NCBI GenBank assembly: GCA_024346935.1 | Contig: AP024878.1 | Coordinates: forward strand, 310,001 to 374,000 | DNA length: 64,000 bases | DNA from: Vibrio inusitatus | Lineage (GTDB): Bacteria > Pseudomonadota > Gammaproteobacteria > Enterobacterales > Vibrionaceae | Direction: 5' to 3' | Shown: piece by piece, positions 51,652 through 62,146 of the stretch | Position numbering within the stretch: the stretch's first letter is position 1 | Layout of the letters: each line of letters begins with the position of its first letter | Translations under genes and position numbers: made by a program | Notes under the pieces: model-generated | Told to the model about the DNA's origin: nothing | The model's database searches: none | Seen by the model: the letters and a program-made list of their open reading frames with translations, nothing else

Positions 51652-51677
51652 AGGTCAGCCGAAAGGGCTGGCCTTTT
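51652..51677 (+). terminator. Intrinsic terminator after xylB
   Basis: AGGTCAGCC-GAAA-GGGCTGGCCTTTTTGCTTTT; stem of 8-9 bp with one bulge, about 30 nt after the stop. Confidence 0.85.
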
Positions 51678-51726
51678 TGCTTTTGGATACGATGGAACAG
51701 TTCGAATTGAGGTTGGTGGGGAATGC

Positions 51727-51770
51727 AAAAAAGCCAGTACTGGAAATTGAATCTTCCGGCACTGGCTTTT
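51727..51770 (-). terminator. Intrinsic terminator after tkt
   Basis: On the minus strand: AAAAGCCAGTGCCGGAAGAT, a short AT-rich loop, and the complementary TTTCCAGTACTGGCTTTTTT arm. Long imperfect stem, 27 nt after the tkt stop. Confidence 0.85.
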
Positions 51771-51796
51771 GGTTTGTTACTTCAGGTTACTTCAGG

Positions 51797-53791
51797 TTAC
51801 TTCAATAGTTCTGTAGCTTTGCCAACAATGTTGTCGACGGTAAAGCCAAACATTTTGAACAGCTCACCAGCAGGGGCAGATTCACCAAATGTGGTCATGC
51901 CAATGATAGCGCCATCAAAGCCGACATATTTGTACCAATAATCGGCAATACCTGCTTCAATAGCAATACGCTTGGTAACCTCTGATGGCAATACAGACTC
52001 TCTATATTCCACACTCTGCTTATCAAAAGTATCTGTTGATGGCATTGATACAACACGTATTTGTTTGCCTTGCGCTGCTAATTCTGCAGCTGAATTGATT
52101 GCCAGTTCTACTTCAGAGCCCGTCGCAATCAATATCAGGTCAGGTTTAGCTGAGCAATCTTTTAGGATGTAGCCACCCTTAGTGATATCAGTGAGTTGCT
52201 GTTGGTTTCTTGGTTGCTGAGCTAGGTTTTGACGAGAAAATATCAATGCGCTTGGCGCATCTTTACGCTCTATAGCAAGCTTCCAAGCCACTGCTGATTC
52301 TACCTGATCACAAGGGCGCCAAGTGATCATGTTTGGAGTTAGGCGTAGCGATGCGATCTGCTCAACAGGTTGGTGAGTTGGTCCATCTTCACCAAGACCG
52401 ATAGAATCGTGAGTATATACCTGAATATTTTGGATCTTCATCAATGCAGCCATGCGCATGGCGTTGCGTGCATACTCCATGAACATTAAGAAGGTAGCAC
52501 CATAGGGAACGAAACCGCCATGCAAAGCGATGCCGTTCATGATGGCAGTCATGCCAAACTCACGAACACCGTAGTGCATGTAGTTGCCACTGGCATCCTC
52601 TGCAGAGATCGCCTTAGATCCTGACCACATGGTGAGATTAGATGGAGCTAGATCAGCCGATCCTCCTAAGAATTCAGGCAAGATCTTACCAAAGGCTTCA
52701 AGGGCATTTTGCGATGCTTTTCGAGAGGCAATATCCGCTGGATTTGCTTGTAGATCGTCGATGACTTTTTGGCTTAATTCTTGCCATTGGTCTGGAAGTT
52801 CACCGCTGGTTCTGCGCTTGAACTCGCTGGCAAGTTCAGGGTATGCCTTTTCATAATCAGCAAGCTTCTGGTTCCACGTTGCTTCCTTAGCTGAGCCTGC
52901 CTCAGCCGCGTTCCACTGTGCGTAGATTTCCGATGGAATCTCAAACGAGCCATAGTTCCAACCTAGTTGTTTTCGTGTTGCAAGAATCTCGTCAGCTCCC
53001 AATGGTGCGCCATGGCAATCGTGAGAGCCCGACTTGTTCGGGGAACCGAAACCAATAATGGTTTTGGTACAGATTAGAGTAGGGCGTGAACTGTCTGCTT
53101 TCGCCTCTTCAATCGCGGTGTTGATGGCGATTGGATCATGGCCATCAACGTTTGCAATCACTTGCCAGCCATAGGCTTCAAATCGTTTAGGGGTATCATC
53201 AGAGAACCAGTCTTCAACCTCACCATCAATAGAGATGCCATTGTCATCCCAAAAAGCAATCAGCTTGCCTAGACCTAAAGTTCCAGCTAGAGAGCAGGCT
53301 TCATGGGAAATGCCTTCCATTAGACAGCCATCACCCATAAACGCATAGGTGTGGTGATCAACGATATCAAAATTGTCACGGTTGAATTGTGCTGCTAGAG
53401 TTTTCTCAGCAATTGCCATTCCAACAGCGTTAGTGATTCCCTGTCCTAATGGACCTGTGGTTGTTTCTATACCCGGGGCATACCCGTACTCAGGATGCCC
53501 TGGCGTTTTAGAATGCAATTGTCGAAATTGCTTTAGATCGTCAATAGATAAATCGTAACCGCTAAGGTGTAGCAAAGAATAGATAAGCATTGATCCATGG
53601 CCATTCGATAGTACGAATCGGTCGCGGTCTACCCAATTTGGATTTGTTGGGTTGTGGTTTAGGTGTGTACGCCAAAGTACTTCGGCGATATCAGCCATAC
53701 CCATTGGGGCTCCTGGGTGTCCAGAATTCGCTTGCTGCACACCGTCCATGCTCAATGCACGAATCGCGTTTGCGAGGTGTTTACGGTCCAT
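51797..53791 (-). CDS. tkt: Transketolase
   Basis: TPP enzyme of 664 aa moving two-carbon units in the pentose phosphate pathway. The TPP motif begins at G153-D154-G155 (GDGCLMEG); [11 protein letters not shown] and the C-terminal domain are complete. Its place behind xylA and tal in the same direction suggests a locus-specific copy induced with xylose, next to whatever housekeeping transketolase the genome has. An 11-bp repeat (TTACTTCAGG) occurs just after the stop. Confidence 0.95.
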   Translation of the reverse strand: MDRKHLANAIRALSMDGVQQANSGHPGAPMGMADIAEVLWRTHLNHNPTNPNWVDRDRFVLSNGHGSMLIYSLLHLSGYDLSIDDLKQFRQLHSKTPGHPEYGYAPGIETTTGPLGQGITNAVGMAIAEKTLAAQFNRDNFDIVDHHTYAFMGDGCLMEGISHEACSLAGTLGLGKLIAFWDDNGISIDGEVEDWFSDDTPKRFEAYGWQVIANVDGHDPIAINTAIEEAKADSSRPTLICTKTIIGFGSPNKSGSHDCHGAPLGADEILATRKQLGWNYGSFEIPSEIYAQWNAAEAGSAKEATWNQKLADYEKAYPELASEFKRRTSGELPDQWQELSQKVIDDLQANPADIASRKASQNALEAFGKILPEFLGGSADLAPSNLTMWSGSKAISAEDASGNYMHYGVREFGMTAIMNGIALHGGFVPYGATFLMFMEYARNAMRMAALMKIQNIQVYTHDSIGLGEDGPTHQPVEQIASLRLTPNMITWRPCDQVESAVAWKLAIERKDAPSALIFSRQNLAQQPRNQQQLTDITKGGYILKDCSAKPDLILIATGSEVELAINSAAELAAQGKQIRVVSMPSTDTFDKQSVEYRESVLPSEVTKRIAIEAGIADYWYKYVGFDGAIIGMTTFGESAPAGELFKMFGFTVDNIVGKATELLK

Positions 53792-53838
53792 ATTAGAATG
53801 TCTCTATAGATAAAAGGAAATTGTTGGCTTATCTAACA

Positions 53839-53879
53839 GAGCATTTGTTTACTGAACGGGTTTACGAATACAAACGCTC
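53839..53879 (-). other. Hairpin in the tal-tkt gap
   Basis: GAGCATTTGT (53839-53848) and ACAAACGCTC (53870-53879) pair over 10 bp with one wobble in RNA. No T-run follows on the minus strand, so it is more likely an mRNA processing or stability hairpin than a terminator. Confidence 0.45.
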
Positions 53880-53901
53880 TAATTAGGTGCAGGGAATTGA
53901 G

Positions 53902-54852
53902 TTAAAGCTTTTTGGCGATCATCGCTTCAAGTTTGCCTTGGTCGATAGCAAAGTTTCGAATGCCTTCAGCAAGCTTTTCTATGGCCATAGGATCTTGGTT
54001 GTGTTGCCATAAGAACTCGGCATGAGTTAATGGCTCTGGTCGATGTTGTACTGGCTGATTAGCCTGTAATTTCTCGCTGATTTCAAGCTCAGTTTCTTCC
54101 AGTTCTTGAAGTAAGTTAGGGCTGATAGTGAGGCGATCACAACCTGCTAGCTCGATGATCTCACCAATATTTCGGAAGCTAGCTCCCATAACTATGGTGT
54201 TGTAATCATGCTGCTTGTAGTAGTTGTAGATCTTGGTGACAGAAAGTACTCCTGGATCTTCAGAAGCTTGGAATTCTTGTCCTTGCTTGGCTTTGTACCA
54301 GTCCATGATTCTGCCCACGAATGGTGAGATTAAGAATACGCCGACCTCTGCGCAGGCACGAGCTTGAGCAAAAGAAAATAACAGTGTCAGGTTACAGTTG
54401 ATCCCTTCATTTTCTAAGATCTCTGCCGCGCGAATCCCTTCCCAAGTAGAAGCAAGTTTGATCAGGATCCTGTCATTGTTGATGCCAGCATCGTTGTACA
54501 TCTTAATCAACTGACGAGCCTTGCTGACACTCGCGTCTGTGTCGTAAGACAATCTCGCATCGACTTCTGTTGAAATACGACCAGGAATAGTAGTGAGGAT
54601 CTCTTTGCCGATGTTTACCGCAAGTCGGTCACAGGTATCTTGGATCTGTGTGGTTCTGTCATTGCTTTGAGATTTTGCATAGGCAATGGCTTCATCAATT
54701 AAGGGCGCGTATTCCGGCACTAGCGCCGCTTTTAAGATCAGTGATGGATTGGTGGTTGCGTCTTGAGGTGCATATTTTCTAATCGCATCTATTTCGCCGG
54801 TATCAGCAACGACAGTTGTGAATTTTCTTAATTGTTGCAGTGCATTGTTCAT
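53902..54852 (-). CDS. tal: Transaldolase (TalB type)
   Basis: Enzyme of 316 aa. The Schiff-base lysine is K132 in [12 protein letters not shown], and [10 protein letters not shown] near residue 31 is conserved. It feeds xylulose-5-P carbon back to glycolysis together with tkt. AGGA lies before the ATG at 54852. It follows xylA by 77 bp with no terminator seen between them. Confidence 0.96.
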   Translation of the reverse strand: MNNALQQLRKFTTVVADTGEIDAIRKYAPQDATTNPSLILKAALVPEYAPLIDEAIAYAKSQSNDRTTQIQDTCDRLAVNIGKEILTTIPGRISTEVDARLSYDTDASVSKARQLIKMYNDAGINNDRILIKLASTWEGIRAAEILENEGINCNLTLLFSFAQARACAEVGVFLISPFVGRIMDWYKAKQGQEFQASEDPGVLSVTKIYNYYKQHDYNTIVMGASFRNIGEIIELAGCDRLTISPNLLQELEETELEISEKLQANQPVQHRPEPLTHAEFLWQHNQDPMAIEKLAEGIRNFAIDQGKLEAMIAKKL

Positions 54853-54929
54853 GTTTGTTAATCCTATGGTGTTAGGAGAAAGTGATAATGAGGGGAGGTA
54901 CCAGTGAGTAAACACTGGCGCCTTTAGTT

Positions 54930-56249
54930 TTACTTGAAGATAAACTGGTTAACGATGTTCTCTAAATGCTCTTGGCGACCCGATGCCATCTTAGGTGCAA
55001 TGTTTTTCTCTTGAGCAAATTTAGCCAATTGTTCAAGGTTCATTTCACCGCTTAGAATTTTCTTACCTAGGTCGTCATTCCAGCCTGCGTAGCGCTCAGA
55101 AGTGAGTTTACCTATCACATCGTTCTCCAGCATAGCCGCGGCGTTTTCTAGAGATTTCGCCATGACATCCATGCCACCGATATGGCCGTGGAATAGGTCT
55201 TGTGCATCGATAGACGGACGGCGAAGGCGAGCATCAAAGTTAAAGCCACCGGTGGTGAAGCCACCTGCTTTTAGGATTTCGTACATCACTAGCGTGTTTT
55301 CTTCAACGCTGTTAGGGAACTGGTCAGTATCCCAACCTAGCTGAGCATCGCCACGGTTTGCATCGATAGAGCCAAATAGACCTAGAGAAGTCGCTGTCGC
55401 AACCTCATGATGGAAGCTGTGCCCTGCAAGAGTGGCGTGGTTTGCTTCAATGTTTACTTTGATTTCGTCTTCCAGTCCGTATTGCTTCAAGAAGCCATAC
55501 ACGGTAGCCGTATCGTAGTCGTATTGGTGCTTAGTCGGCTCTTGTGGCTTAGGCTCAATTAAAATAGTGCCGTTAAAGCCAATCTTATGTTTGTGCTCAA
55601 CGACCATTTGCATTAGGCGACCAAGTTGCTCACGCTCTTGGCGCAGGTCGGTGTTAAGTAGTGTTTCGTAACCTTCACGACCACCCCAAAGTACGTAGTT
55701 CTCACCACCTAGACGCTTAGTTGCGCCCATAGCGTTGAAGATTTGAGTGGCCGCATAAGCAAAGACTTTCGGGTCAGGGTTAGAGCCTGCACCAGACATG
55801 TAGCGAGGGTTAGAGAACGCGTTTGCTGTCCCCCAAAGTAGCTTGGTGCCGGTTTCGGCTTGTTTCTGCTCTAATACGTCAACCATCGTCTGGAAGTTGT
55901 TGATGTACTCTTTGATAGAGTTCCCTTCAGGAGCAACATCGGTGTCGTGGAAGCAGTAGTAAGGAACAGTTAATTTTGAGAAGAAGTCGAACGCGTGGTC
56001 GGCTTTCATGCGAGCGACTTCCATCGCATCGTTGCTTTTTAGCCATGGACGGTCGTAAGTGCCAGCACCGAATACGTCAGAGCCAGCCCAGCAGAAGTTG
56101 TGCCAGTAGCATGCAGCAAAGCGCAGGTGCTCTTTCATACTTTTGCCTAGAACCATTTTGTCGGCGTCATAGTGGCGGAAAGCAAGCGGGTTTGAAGAGT
56201 TAGAACCTTCAAACTTAATAGTATCGATGTTTTTAAAGAATTCAGTCAT
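54930..56249 (-). CDS. xylA: Xylose isomerase
   Basis: Enzyme of 439 aa converting D-xylose to D-xylulose (group II length). The catalytic pair is H101 and D104 in [12 protein letters not shown], with metal-site motifs [18 protein letters not shown] and [12 protein letters not shown]. First gene of xylA-tal-tkt, with a xyl-type promoter upstream. Confidence 0.97.
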   Translation of the reverse strand: MTEFFKNIDTIKFEGSNSSNPLAFRHYDADKMVLGKSMKEHLRFAACYWHNFCWAGSDVFGAGTYDRPWLKSNDAMEVARMKADHAFDFFSKLTVPYYCFHDTDVAPEGNSIKEYINNFQTMVDVLEQKQAETGTKLLWGTANAFSNPRYMSGAGSNPDPKVFAYAATQIFNAMGATKRLGGENYVLWGGREGYETLLNTDLRQEREQLGRLMQMVVEHKHKIGFNGTILIEPKPQEPTKHQYDYDTATVYGFLKQYGLEDEIKVNIEANHATLAGHSFHHEVATATSLGLFGSIDANRGDAQLGWDTDQFPNSVEENTLVMYEILKAGGFTTGGFNFDARLRRPSIDAQDLFHGHIGGMDVMAKSLENAAAMLENDVIGKLTSERYAGWNDDLGKKILSGEMNLEQLAKFAQEKNIAPKMASGRQEHLENIVNQFIFK

Positions 56250-56289
56250 GATTTTGGTACCTAGTTATTAGGATTAATCTTCGAATTCA

Positions 56290-56350
56290 ATAATCAATGT
56301 TCCGCGTTTTAATTACAATTATGAAATTTTATTTGTTGTTTAGGTAATTT
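56290..56350 (-). promoter_or_regulatory. xylA promoter with two XylR-like direct repeats
   Basis: On the minus strand: AAATTACCTAAACA (56337-56350) and AAATTTCATAATTG (56316-56329), 21 bp apart. The second overlaps a -35 TTGTAA (56313-56318); after 17 bp comes -10 GATTAT (56290-56295). The proximal box is identical to that of the minus-strand ABC ATPase gene. Confidence 0.65.
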
Positions 56351-56360
56351 ATTATTGTTT

Positions 56361-56422
56361 TGCTGTTATTTATAACAGCAAAACAACCGCAGTGACTTAA
56401 TTATCACTGCGGTTGTTTTTTT
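56361..56422 (-). terminator. Terminator after the minus-strand ABC ATPase gene, with second palindrome
   Basis: AAAACAACCGCAGTGA (56380-56395) pairs with TCACTGCGGTTGTTTT, a 16-bp stem with T-runs on both sides. Directly next to it is the perfect palindrome TGCTGTTATTTATAACAGCA (56361-56380). The first is a strong terminator; the second may back it up or act separately. Confidence 0.85.
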
Positions 56423-56437
56423 AATTAAATCGGGAGA

Positions 56438-57520
56438 TTAAATTAAAGCTTTCCCATTACAGTCAAAGATATGCATTCTATTTTTATCTATATAAAATCG
56501 GTGCATTCTATTAGCTAACACACTTTTATCAGAATCAACTTCAATAACAACATTTACATCTTGGTAGTGACCGTTTATTTGTACCGTTGCACCTAACAAC
56601 TCAGTTGTTTCAACAAACAATTCGATGGGAATTGAGTTGTCACTTTCTTCGCTGCTGATATCCGATGGTCTGATACCTAGGGTTGCAGGGCCTTCTTGGA
56701 TAGATGAGTTGTGATAGGCCTCTGAAAGCAGATAGTTGGTATCCTCTACACTGAGTTCCCACTGCTCATCCTTTTTATGAATATTCACAGGTAACATATT
56801 CATGGTTGGACTGCCAATAAAGGTGGCGACAAATTGGTTTGCAGGTTTGTGGAAAATCTCTTTTGGGGTTCCTACCTGTTCGATTAATCCATCACGTAAA
56901 ATAACAACCTTGTCAGCTAAGGTCATTGCTTCTATTTGATCGTGAGTAACATAAACCGTGGTTTTTTTATGCTTTTTATGTAGCTCTTTTAATTCGGTAC
57001 GCATGGTATTTCGCAATTTAGCATCTAGGTTTGATAGTGGCTCGTCAAACAAGAACACCTCTGGTGTACGGACCATTGCGCGCCCCATAGCAACACGCTG
57101 ACGTTGACCGCCAGACAATGCTCTAGGCTTTCTATTCAGTAGCGGGGTTAACTGCAACATGTCAGAGACACGGCGAACCTGTTGCTCAATCTCTTTCTTA
57201 TTAATGCCTGCCATTTTAAGGGAGAATCCAATGTTTTCAGCCACAGTCATATGTGGGTAGAGCGCATAGCTTTGAAATACCATTGCGATATTTCTATCCT
57301 TTGGATTCAGGTCATTAACTATCTGTTCATCAATGACAACTTCACCATTACTGATGTCCTCTAGGCCTGCCAGCATTCTGAGAGTAGTGGACTTACCGCA
57401 GCCAGAGGGACCTAGTAATACTACAAATTCGCCATCCTCAATCTTAAGATTGAAGTCTTTTACTACGTGTGTATCTCCGGAGTAAATCTTGTCTACGCCT
57501 CTAAACTCTACCGTTGCCAT
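56438..57520 (-). CDS. Sugar ABC transporter ATPase (MsmX/UgpC type), copy 1
   Basis: CUT1-type ATPase of 360 aa. Walker A GPSGCGKS (37-44), Q-loop [10 protein letters not shown], signature LSGGQRQR, Walker [12 protein letters not shown] and switch H in VTHDQIEA are intact, followed by a C-terminal OB-type regulatory domain. It is divergent from a very similar ATPase gene (57965-59011) and alone on its strand. It likely energises the adjacent permeases, perhaps with the other ATPase as a heterodimer; the substrate is inferred from the locus. Confidence 0.9.
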   Translation of the reverse strand: MATVEFRGVDKIYSGDTHVVKDFNLKIEDGEFVVLLGPSGCGKSTTLRMLAGLEDISNGEVVIDEQIVNDLNPKDRNIAMVFQSYALYPHMTVAENIGFSLKMAGINKKEIEQQVRRVSDMLQLTPLLNRKPRALSGGQRQRVAMGRAMVRTPEVFLFDEPLSNLDAKLRNTMRTELKELHKKHKKTTVYVTHDQIEAMTLADKVVILRDGLIEQVGTPKEIFHKPANQFVATFIGSPTMNMLPVNIHKKDEQWELSVEDTNYLLSEAYHNSSIQEGPATLGIRPSDISSEESDNSIPIELFVETTELLGATVQINGHYQDVNVVIEVDSDKSVLANRMHRFYIDKNRMHIFDCNGKALI

Positions 57521-57559
57521 CGTCTCTACCTAAGTCCAAAAGGATGAATCACTTGCCTT

Positions 57560-57621
57560 ATCATGAATCAGTTTTATCCATTGGCTCAATTATGAAATTT
57601 ATTACTGACTTTAAGTTATTT
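57560..57621 (-). promoter_or_regulatory. Promoter of ABC ATPase copy 1 with two XylR-like direct repeats
   Basis: On the minus strand: AAATAACTTAAAGT (57608-57621) and AAATTTCATAATTG (57587-57600), 21 bp apart, running into a -35 TTGAGC (57584-57589) and, after 18 bp, CATGAT (57560-57565). The CATAATTGAGC core matches what I recall of the E. coli XylR site. Confidence 0.6.
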
Positions 57622-57674
57622 GACTAATTTGCGAATGATCACATCTCTAGGTTATTTAGCATGGAAATAATAAA

Positions 57675-57696
57675 TTAAGTGACGAAGTTCACATAT
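57675..57696. promoter_or_regulatory. CRP-like site between the divergent ABC genes
   Basis: AGTGA (57678-57682), 6 bp, TCACA (57689-57693): a near-consensus TGTGA-N6-TCACA site. It lies between the two XylR-like site pairs in the 444-bp divergent region. The rest of that region is AT-rich with no gene seen. Confidence 0.6.
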
Positions 57697-57858
57697 AAAA
57701 CCAAAAGAATTAGAGTTTGATCTAGCTCTACTTATTCAAGTTTATTTAGTGATTTTGGCCTTATCATTAAATAAATAGATTTCGTCAACATGATGTACTG
57801 CAAGGTAATAGTAAATGTGAGCAATAGCTAATTATTGAGATAAAAATAGCCTACAAAT

Positions 57859-57919
57859 AAAAAGAATAAATTTGATATGAAATTTCACAATTGCTGATGA
57901 GCTTATTATTTCACAGTAT
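57859..57919 (+). promoter_or_regulatory. Promoter of the ABC/xylanase operon with XylR-like repeats
   Basis: The proximal box AAATTTCACAATTG (57880-57893) is strong; the distal AAAAAGAATAAATT (57859-57872) is weak but starts exactly 21 bp upstream. The proximal box overlaps -35 TTGCTG (57891-57896); after 17 bp comes -10 CAGTAT (57914-57919). Confidence 0.55.
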
Positions 57920-57964
57920 GAATGACAGCAAATTTTGAAGGTTTATTACTCTTAGGTGATGTAA

Positions 57965-59011
57965 ATGGCATCTGTAAAATTTAATAATTTAAAAAAATCC
58001 TACGGCGATACGGAAGTAGTAAAGGGCGTTGATCTAGATATAAAGCATGGTGAGTTTGTGGTTCTGTTGGGGCCTTCTGGTTGCGGAAAATCAACCACTC
58101 TAAGAATGCTAGCAGGTCTAGAAGACATCAGTGACGGCGAAATATACATTGATAACTTACTCGTCAATGACCTACACCCAATCGAGCGAAATATCGCAAT
58201 GGTATTTCAAAGCTATGCCCTTTATCCACACATGTCAGTAGAAGAAAACATTGGTTTTGCTTTAGAAAACATGAAGGTAGATAAATCTAAGCGTAAAGAG
58301 ATGGTTGCTGAAGTAGCAGAGGTTTTGGAGTTGACTCCGCTGCTCGACAGAAAGCCAAAAGATCTATCGGGTGGTCAACGTCAACGTGTAGCGATGGGAC
58401 GCGCAATGGTTCGTACGCCAGAAGTCTTCTTATTTGATGAGCCACTGTCTAACTTAGATGCCAAATTACGTGGAGCGATGCGTAAAGAAATTAAGGCTCT
58501 ACATAAGCGTGTGCAAACTACCGTTATCTATGTAACACACGATCAGGTTGAAGCCATGACCTTAGCTGATCGCATTGTGATTCTTAACAATGGTGTCATC
58601 GAACAGGTTGGAACGCCTAAAGAGATATTTGAAAAACCTCGAACTAAGTTTGTTGCCAAGTTCATTGGTAGCCCTGAAATCAACATCCTGCCTTCGACTG
58701 AGAACGAATTCGTAAGTCGCCTGCCAACTTCTATTGATACCAGCAATATCGAATCTATTGGTATTCGTCCGCAAGATTTTACTTTGGCTGAGAATGACAT
58801 TGATGTTACCCACCGCTGTTCTGCTGAGATAGACGTTATTGGGCATGAAGTATTGGGCTCCGTTATTCATGTCAATGGCTTGTTGGGTTCGAAGCGAGTC
58901 ACCATTGAGACCCCATATCAAGAAGAAGAAATAGACGAGCGTATTAACGTGTTCTTTGATTCTCGAAATGTTCATTATTTCGATGAAAATCAAAACATTA
59001 CCCTACTATAA
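57965..59011 (+). CDS. Sugar ABC transporter ATPase (MsmX/UgpC type), copy 2
   Basis: CUT1-type ATPase of 348 aa with Walker A GPSGCGKS (37-44), [19 protein letters not shown] and VTHDQVEA, plus an OB-type C-terminal domain. The first 240 residues closely match copy 1 (56438-57520), while the C-terminal regulatory part differs. It heads the operon ATPase, binding protein, two permeases, xylanase (gap to the next gene 12 bp). Confidence 0.93.
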   Translation: MASVKFNNLKKSYGDTEVVKGVDLDIKHGEFVVLLGPSGCGKSTTLRMLAGLEDISDGEIYIDNLLVNDLHPIERNIAMVFQSYALYPHMSVEENIGFALENMKVDKSKRKEMVAEVAEVLELTPLLDRKPKDLSGGQRQRVAMGRAMVRTPEVFLFDEPLSNLDAKLRGAMRKEIKALHKRVQTTVIYVTHDQVEAMTLADRIVILNNGVIEQVGTPKEIFEKPRTKFVAKFIGSPEINILPSTENEFVSRLPTSIDTSNIESIGIRPQDFTLAENDIDVTHRCSAEIDVIGHEVLGSVIHVNGLLGSKRVTIETPYQEEEIDERINVFFDSRNVHYFDENQNITLL

Positions 59012-59023
59012 CAAGGAAAAATA

Positions 59024-60277
59024 ATGAAAAAGTTAAACCTCAAGGTAATGTCTATTGCCATAGCATCCGCCGTTGCGGGCTATGCGCAAGCAGAGACAGT
59101 GGAACTTAGTGTTGCCTCTTTCCCAAACTTCAACCAAGTGGCGGAAGCTGCAGTTCCTTTATTTGAGAAGCAATATCCAAATATTAAAGTAAAGGTTGTG
59201 ACATTGGCTTATGGCGATCACCACAACGCGATGACCACGGCACTAGCAACCGGTGCAAATGTTCCTGATGTTATGGGTATAGAGTATGCCTATGTTGGAC
59301 GTTTCATTGAGGGTGGTGGTTTAGAAGATCTTAATGCGCCTCAGTACAACGCAGCTAAATTTACCGATCAATTAGTGCCTTATGCTGTTGCGCAGGGTAC
59401 GAATTCAAAAGGTGTTCTATCTGGTGTTCCAGCAGATATTGGCCCAGGTGCCACCTTTTATCGCAAAGACATCCTTGATGAGGCGGGTGTAACTGAAGAA
59501 GAGCTTCTTAAAGACTGGGATTCTTTTATTGAGGCAGGGATTAAGGTTAAAGAAGCGACAGGTAGCTACATGCTAGCTAATGCGGTTGATATTAAAGACA
59601 TCTACATTCGTGCCAACCTTAAAGATGGTGAAGGTGTTTACTTCGACAGAGATCACAACATCCTAGTTAACTCGCCACGCTTTAAAGAAGCGTTCCGCTT
59701 GGCGAAAAAAGCGCGTGATGCAGGAATCGATGCAGAAGTAGGATCTTGGTCAAACGAGTGGACAGAAGGCCTTCGTCGCGGAACCATCGCATCACAAATG
59801 ATGGGCGCTTGGTTAGGTGGGCACTTACAAGATTGGATCGCACCAGAGGAAGTGGGTAAGTGGCGTACAGCGCAACTTCCAGCAGGTGCTTATGCGAGTT
59901 GGGGTGGCTCTTTCTACGGCATTCCGAAGAGAGCGAAGAATAAAGAAGCGGCATGGACATTCATAGAATTCATGGCAACTAACCCTGAAGTGCAAATGCT
60001 TGGTTTTGAAGAAATCAACGCTTTCCCTGCTTTGACATCCGTTCACTCAGCTGAATTTTTCAATGAAGAGGTACCGTACCTAGGGGGGCAAAAAGCTCGC
60101 TTGATCTGGCGTGCTGCGTCAGAAAAAGTACCCGCGCGTGTTGCTGACCGTTATGACGAAGTTGCTCGTCAGGTGATCAATGATGCTCTTGAAAAAGTGT
60201 TAGAAAAAGACGCTGATATCGACACGGTACTAGCGGAAGCTGAGAAGCAAATCAAACGACGTGCACGTCGTCGTTAA
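59024..60277 (+). CDS. Sugar ABC transporter substrate-binding protein (family 1)
   Basis: Protein of 417 aa with a Sec signal peptide (about 1-23, ending AQA, no lipobox). The SBP_bac_1 fold is suggested by FEKQYPNIKVKVVTL near the N-terminus and the GSFYGIPKRAKNKEAAWTFIEFM segment. Residues from about 395 are a helix ending in an Arg/Lys-rich tail (KRRARRR), unusual for a periplasmic protein. The likely ligand is a xylo-oligosaccharide, from the xylanase in the same operon. Confidence 0.93.
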   Translation: MKKLNLKVMSIAIASAVAGYAQAETVELSVASFPNFNQVAEAAVPLFEKQYPNIKVKVVTLAYGDHHNAMTTALATGANVPDVMGIEYAYVGRFIEGGGLEDLNAPQYNAAKFTDQLVPYAVAQGTNSKGVLSGVPADIGPGATFYRKDILDEAGVTEEELLKDWDSFIEAGIKVKEATGSYMLANAVDIKDIYIRANLKDGEGVYFDRDHNILVNSPRFKEAFRLAKKARDAGIDAEVGSWSNEWTEGLRRGTIASQMMGAWLGGHLQDWIAPEEVGKWRTAQLPAGAYASWGGSFYGIPKRAKNKEAAWTFIEFMATNPEVQMLGFEEINAFPALTSVHSAEFFNEEVPYLGGQKARLIWRAASEKVPARVADRYDEVARQVINDALEKVLEKDADIDTVLAEAEKQIKRRARRR

Positions 60278-60338
60278 ATAACGCTCCTAGGGTTAGGGCG
60301 TTAGCTCTAACCCGCTCTTTTTTAGTTGGGATAAGATT

Positions 60339-61316
60339 ATGAGTTCTTTATTAGCTGCCAATCCTACTTCGTCACAAAAAGGTCGCTTTTGGCTTCGCAA
60401 AGGCAACAAGATTGCTCCATATGTATTTGTGATGCCATTCTTTGTGATTTTTGGCGTGTTTGGATTATTTCCATTGTTATTTTCTTTGTATTTGTCATTC
60501 CATTATTGGGAACCTGCAGCAGGTTTAGCCTCTATGGAGTGGGTGGGTATTGAGAACTATGTATTCGCTTTACAAGATGAATGGTTCCAAACCTCAATTT
60601 ACAATACCTTTGTCATTGCACTTAAATCAGGTATTCCACAACACGCAGTTGCACTGCCTTTAGCATTCTTTATTCATACCAGCTTTATGAGAATGCGTAA
60701 CACGGTTATCGGTATTTATTTTGTACCTTACATCACTTCAACCGTGGCGATATCTTTGGTCTTCACTACGCTGTTCTCCCGCGACTTTGGCATGATCAAC
60801 CAAGTTTTAACCTCTCTCGGTAACTTTACCATTGGGGATATGAAAGTCTTGGCGTGGCTATTCCCTACTGAAAACATTGATTGGGCCAAACCGGCTTATA
60901 CCAAGGATATGATTTCATTTGTGGTCTTCTGGCGATTTGTTGGCTGGAATACTGTGCTTTATTTATCTGCATTACAGACGATTCCAAAAGATATCTATGA
61001 AGCTGCCATTATCGATGGTGCTAATCGTTATCAGCAATTCTGGCACATAACTTTACCAATGCTAAAACCGATGGCGTTCTTTGCCGTTACCTTAACTATT
61101 ATTGGCAACCTGCAGTTGTTTGAAGAACCGTTCATTATCACCGGTGGCACAGGTGGTCTGGAACAAGCAGGTAAAACAGCGGCAATGCACATGTACATTA
61201 CGGCATTTGTTGAGAGTGATTTTGGTACAGCTTCGGCCATCTCCTGGATTCTATTCATGATTATCGCAGGATTGACGTTAGTAAATAACAAACTATTAGG
61301 TGGGAACAACCAATGA
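60339..61316 (+). CDS. Sugar ABC transporter permease (MalF-like)
   Basis: Protein of 325 aa with six main hydrophobic helices and the EAA loop EAAIIDGANRYQQFWHITLPML that contacts the ATPase. One half of the importer channel. It follows the binding-protein gene by 61 bp and overlaps the next permease by 4 bp. Confidence 0.94.
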   Translation: MSSLLAANPTSSQKGRFWLRKGNKIAPYVFVMPFFVIFGVFGLFPLLFSLYLSFHYWEPAAGLASMEWVGIENYVFALQDEWFQTSIYNTFVIALKSGIPQHAVALPLAFFIHTSFMRMRNTVIGIYFVPYITSTVAISLVFTTLFSRDFGMINQVLTSLGNFTIGDMKVLAWLFPTENIDWAKPAYTKDMISFVVFWRFVGWNTVLYLSALQTIPKDIYEAAIIDGANRYQQFWHITLPMLKPMAFFAVTLTIIGNLQLFEEPFIITGGTGGLEQAGKTAAMHMYITAFVESDFGTASAISWILFMIIAGLTLVNNKLLGGNNQ

Positions 61317-62146
61317 GAAAAGTAATAGGAAAAGACAAACTCATTGCCTACGGTTTTGTCGCCGTTGGAGCATTGATCATGATTGCTCCGTTCTACTTCA
61401 TGTTTATATTTTCTTCGCACTCAAATGCAGGCATTTTATCAGTACCGCCTCCGATTGGATTGGGAGACTATTTACTAGATAACTTTAATACCTTGTTAGA
61501 ATTTTTACCGTATTTCTGGCACAACTTGGGTTTGAGTTTATACATAGCAATAGTAGTTACGTTCTTAAACTTACTATTCTGTTCATTGGCAGGATATGCG
61601 TTTGCGATGTTTGATTTCAAATTTAAGAACACTCTGTTCATTGGCATTATGGCGACCATGTTATTGCCACCATTCTTAGGAATGATCCCAACAGCAATGA
61701 TCATGTCAACTATCGGTTGGATGAACGATCCAAAAGCACTGATCATCCCTGCTGCTTGTGGAGCGATGGGGATCTTCATGATGCGTCAGTTCATTTCAAG
61801 CTCTATCCCTAAAGAGCTTGTTGAAGCGGCGCGCATGGATGGCTGTGGGGAATTTAAGATCTATTACCGAGTTATCGTGCCTCTTATCACACCTGCATTC
61901 GGTACTTTAGGTTTGATTACTTTCATCGGAACATGGAACAACTTCATGGGACCTTTGGTAGTAATGAATGACATGAAAATGTTTACAGTACCGCTAGCTC
62001 TGCGTGCTTTGCAGGGTACAGGGCAAGTACCTTGGGGCGCGGTCTCTATTGGTGCTGCCATCGCAGTATTGCCACTGCTTATTCTATTTATACTGGCATC
62101 ACGTCGACTCATTGACGGACTTACCTCTGGTGCAGTTAAAGGATAA
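61313..62146 (+). CDS. Sugar ABC transporter permease (MalG-like)
   Basis: Protein of 277 aa with six hydrophobic helices and the EAA motif EAARMDGCGEFKIYYRVIVPL. The second half of the CUT1 channel. The start overlaps the stop of the first permease. Confidence 0.94.
   Translation: MRKVIGKDKLIAYGFVAVGALIMIAPFYFMFIFSSHSNAGILSVPPPIGLGDYLLDNFNTLLEFLPYFWHNLGLSLYIAIVVTFLNLLFCSLAGYAFAMFDFKFKNTLFIGIMATMLLPPFLGMIPTAMIMSTIGWMNDPKALIIPAACGAMGIFMMRQFISSSIPKELVEAARMDGCGEFKIYYRVIVPLITPAFGTLGLITFIGTWNNFMGPLVVMNDMKMFTVPLALRALQGTGQVPWGAVSIGAAIAVLPLLILFILASRRLIDGLTSGAVKG

Noticed and set aside
51781..51808. Tandem TTACTTCAGG repeat at the tkt stop as a regulatory element
   Set aside because: Only about two and a half short copies starting at the stop codon; a local slippage scar is enough to explain it.
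57811..57832. Second CRP site (TGTGAGCAATAGCTAA)
   Set aside because: Only one half-site matches; the other half differs at most positions.
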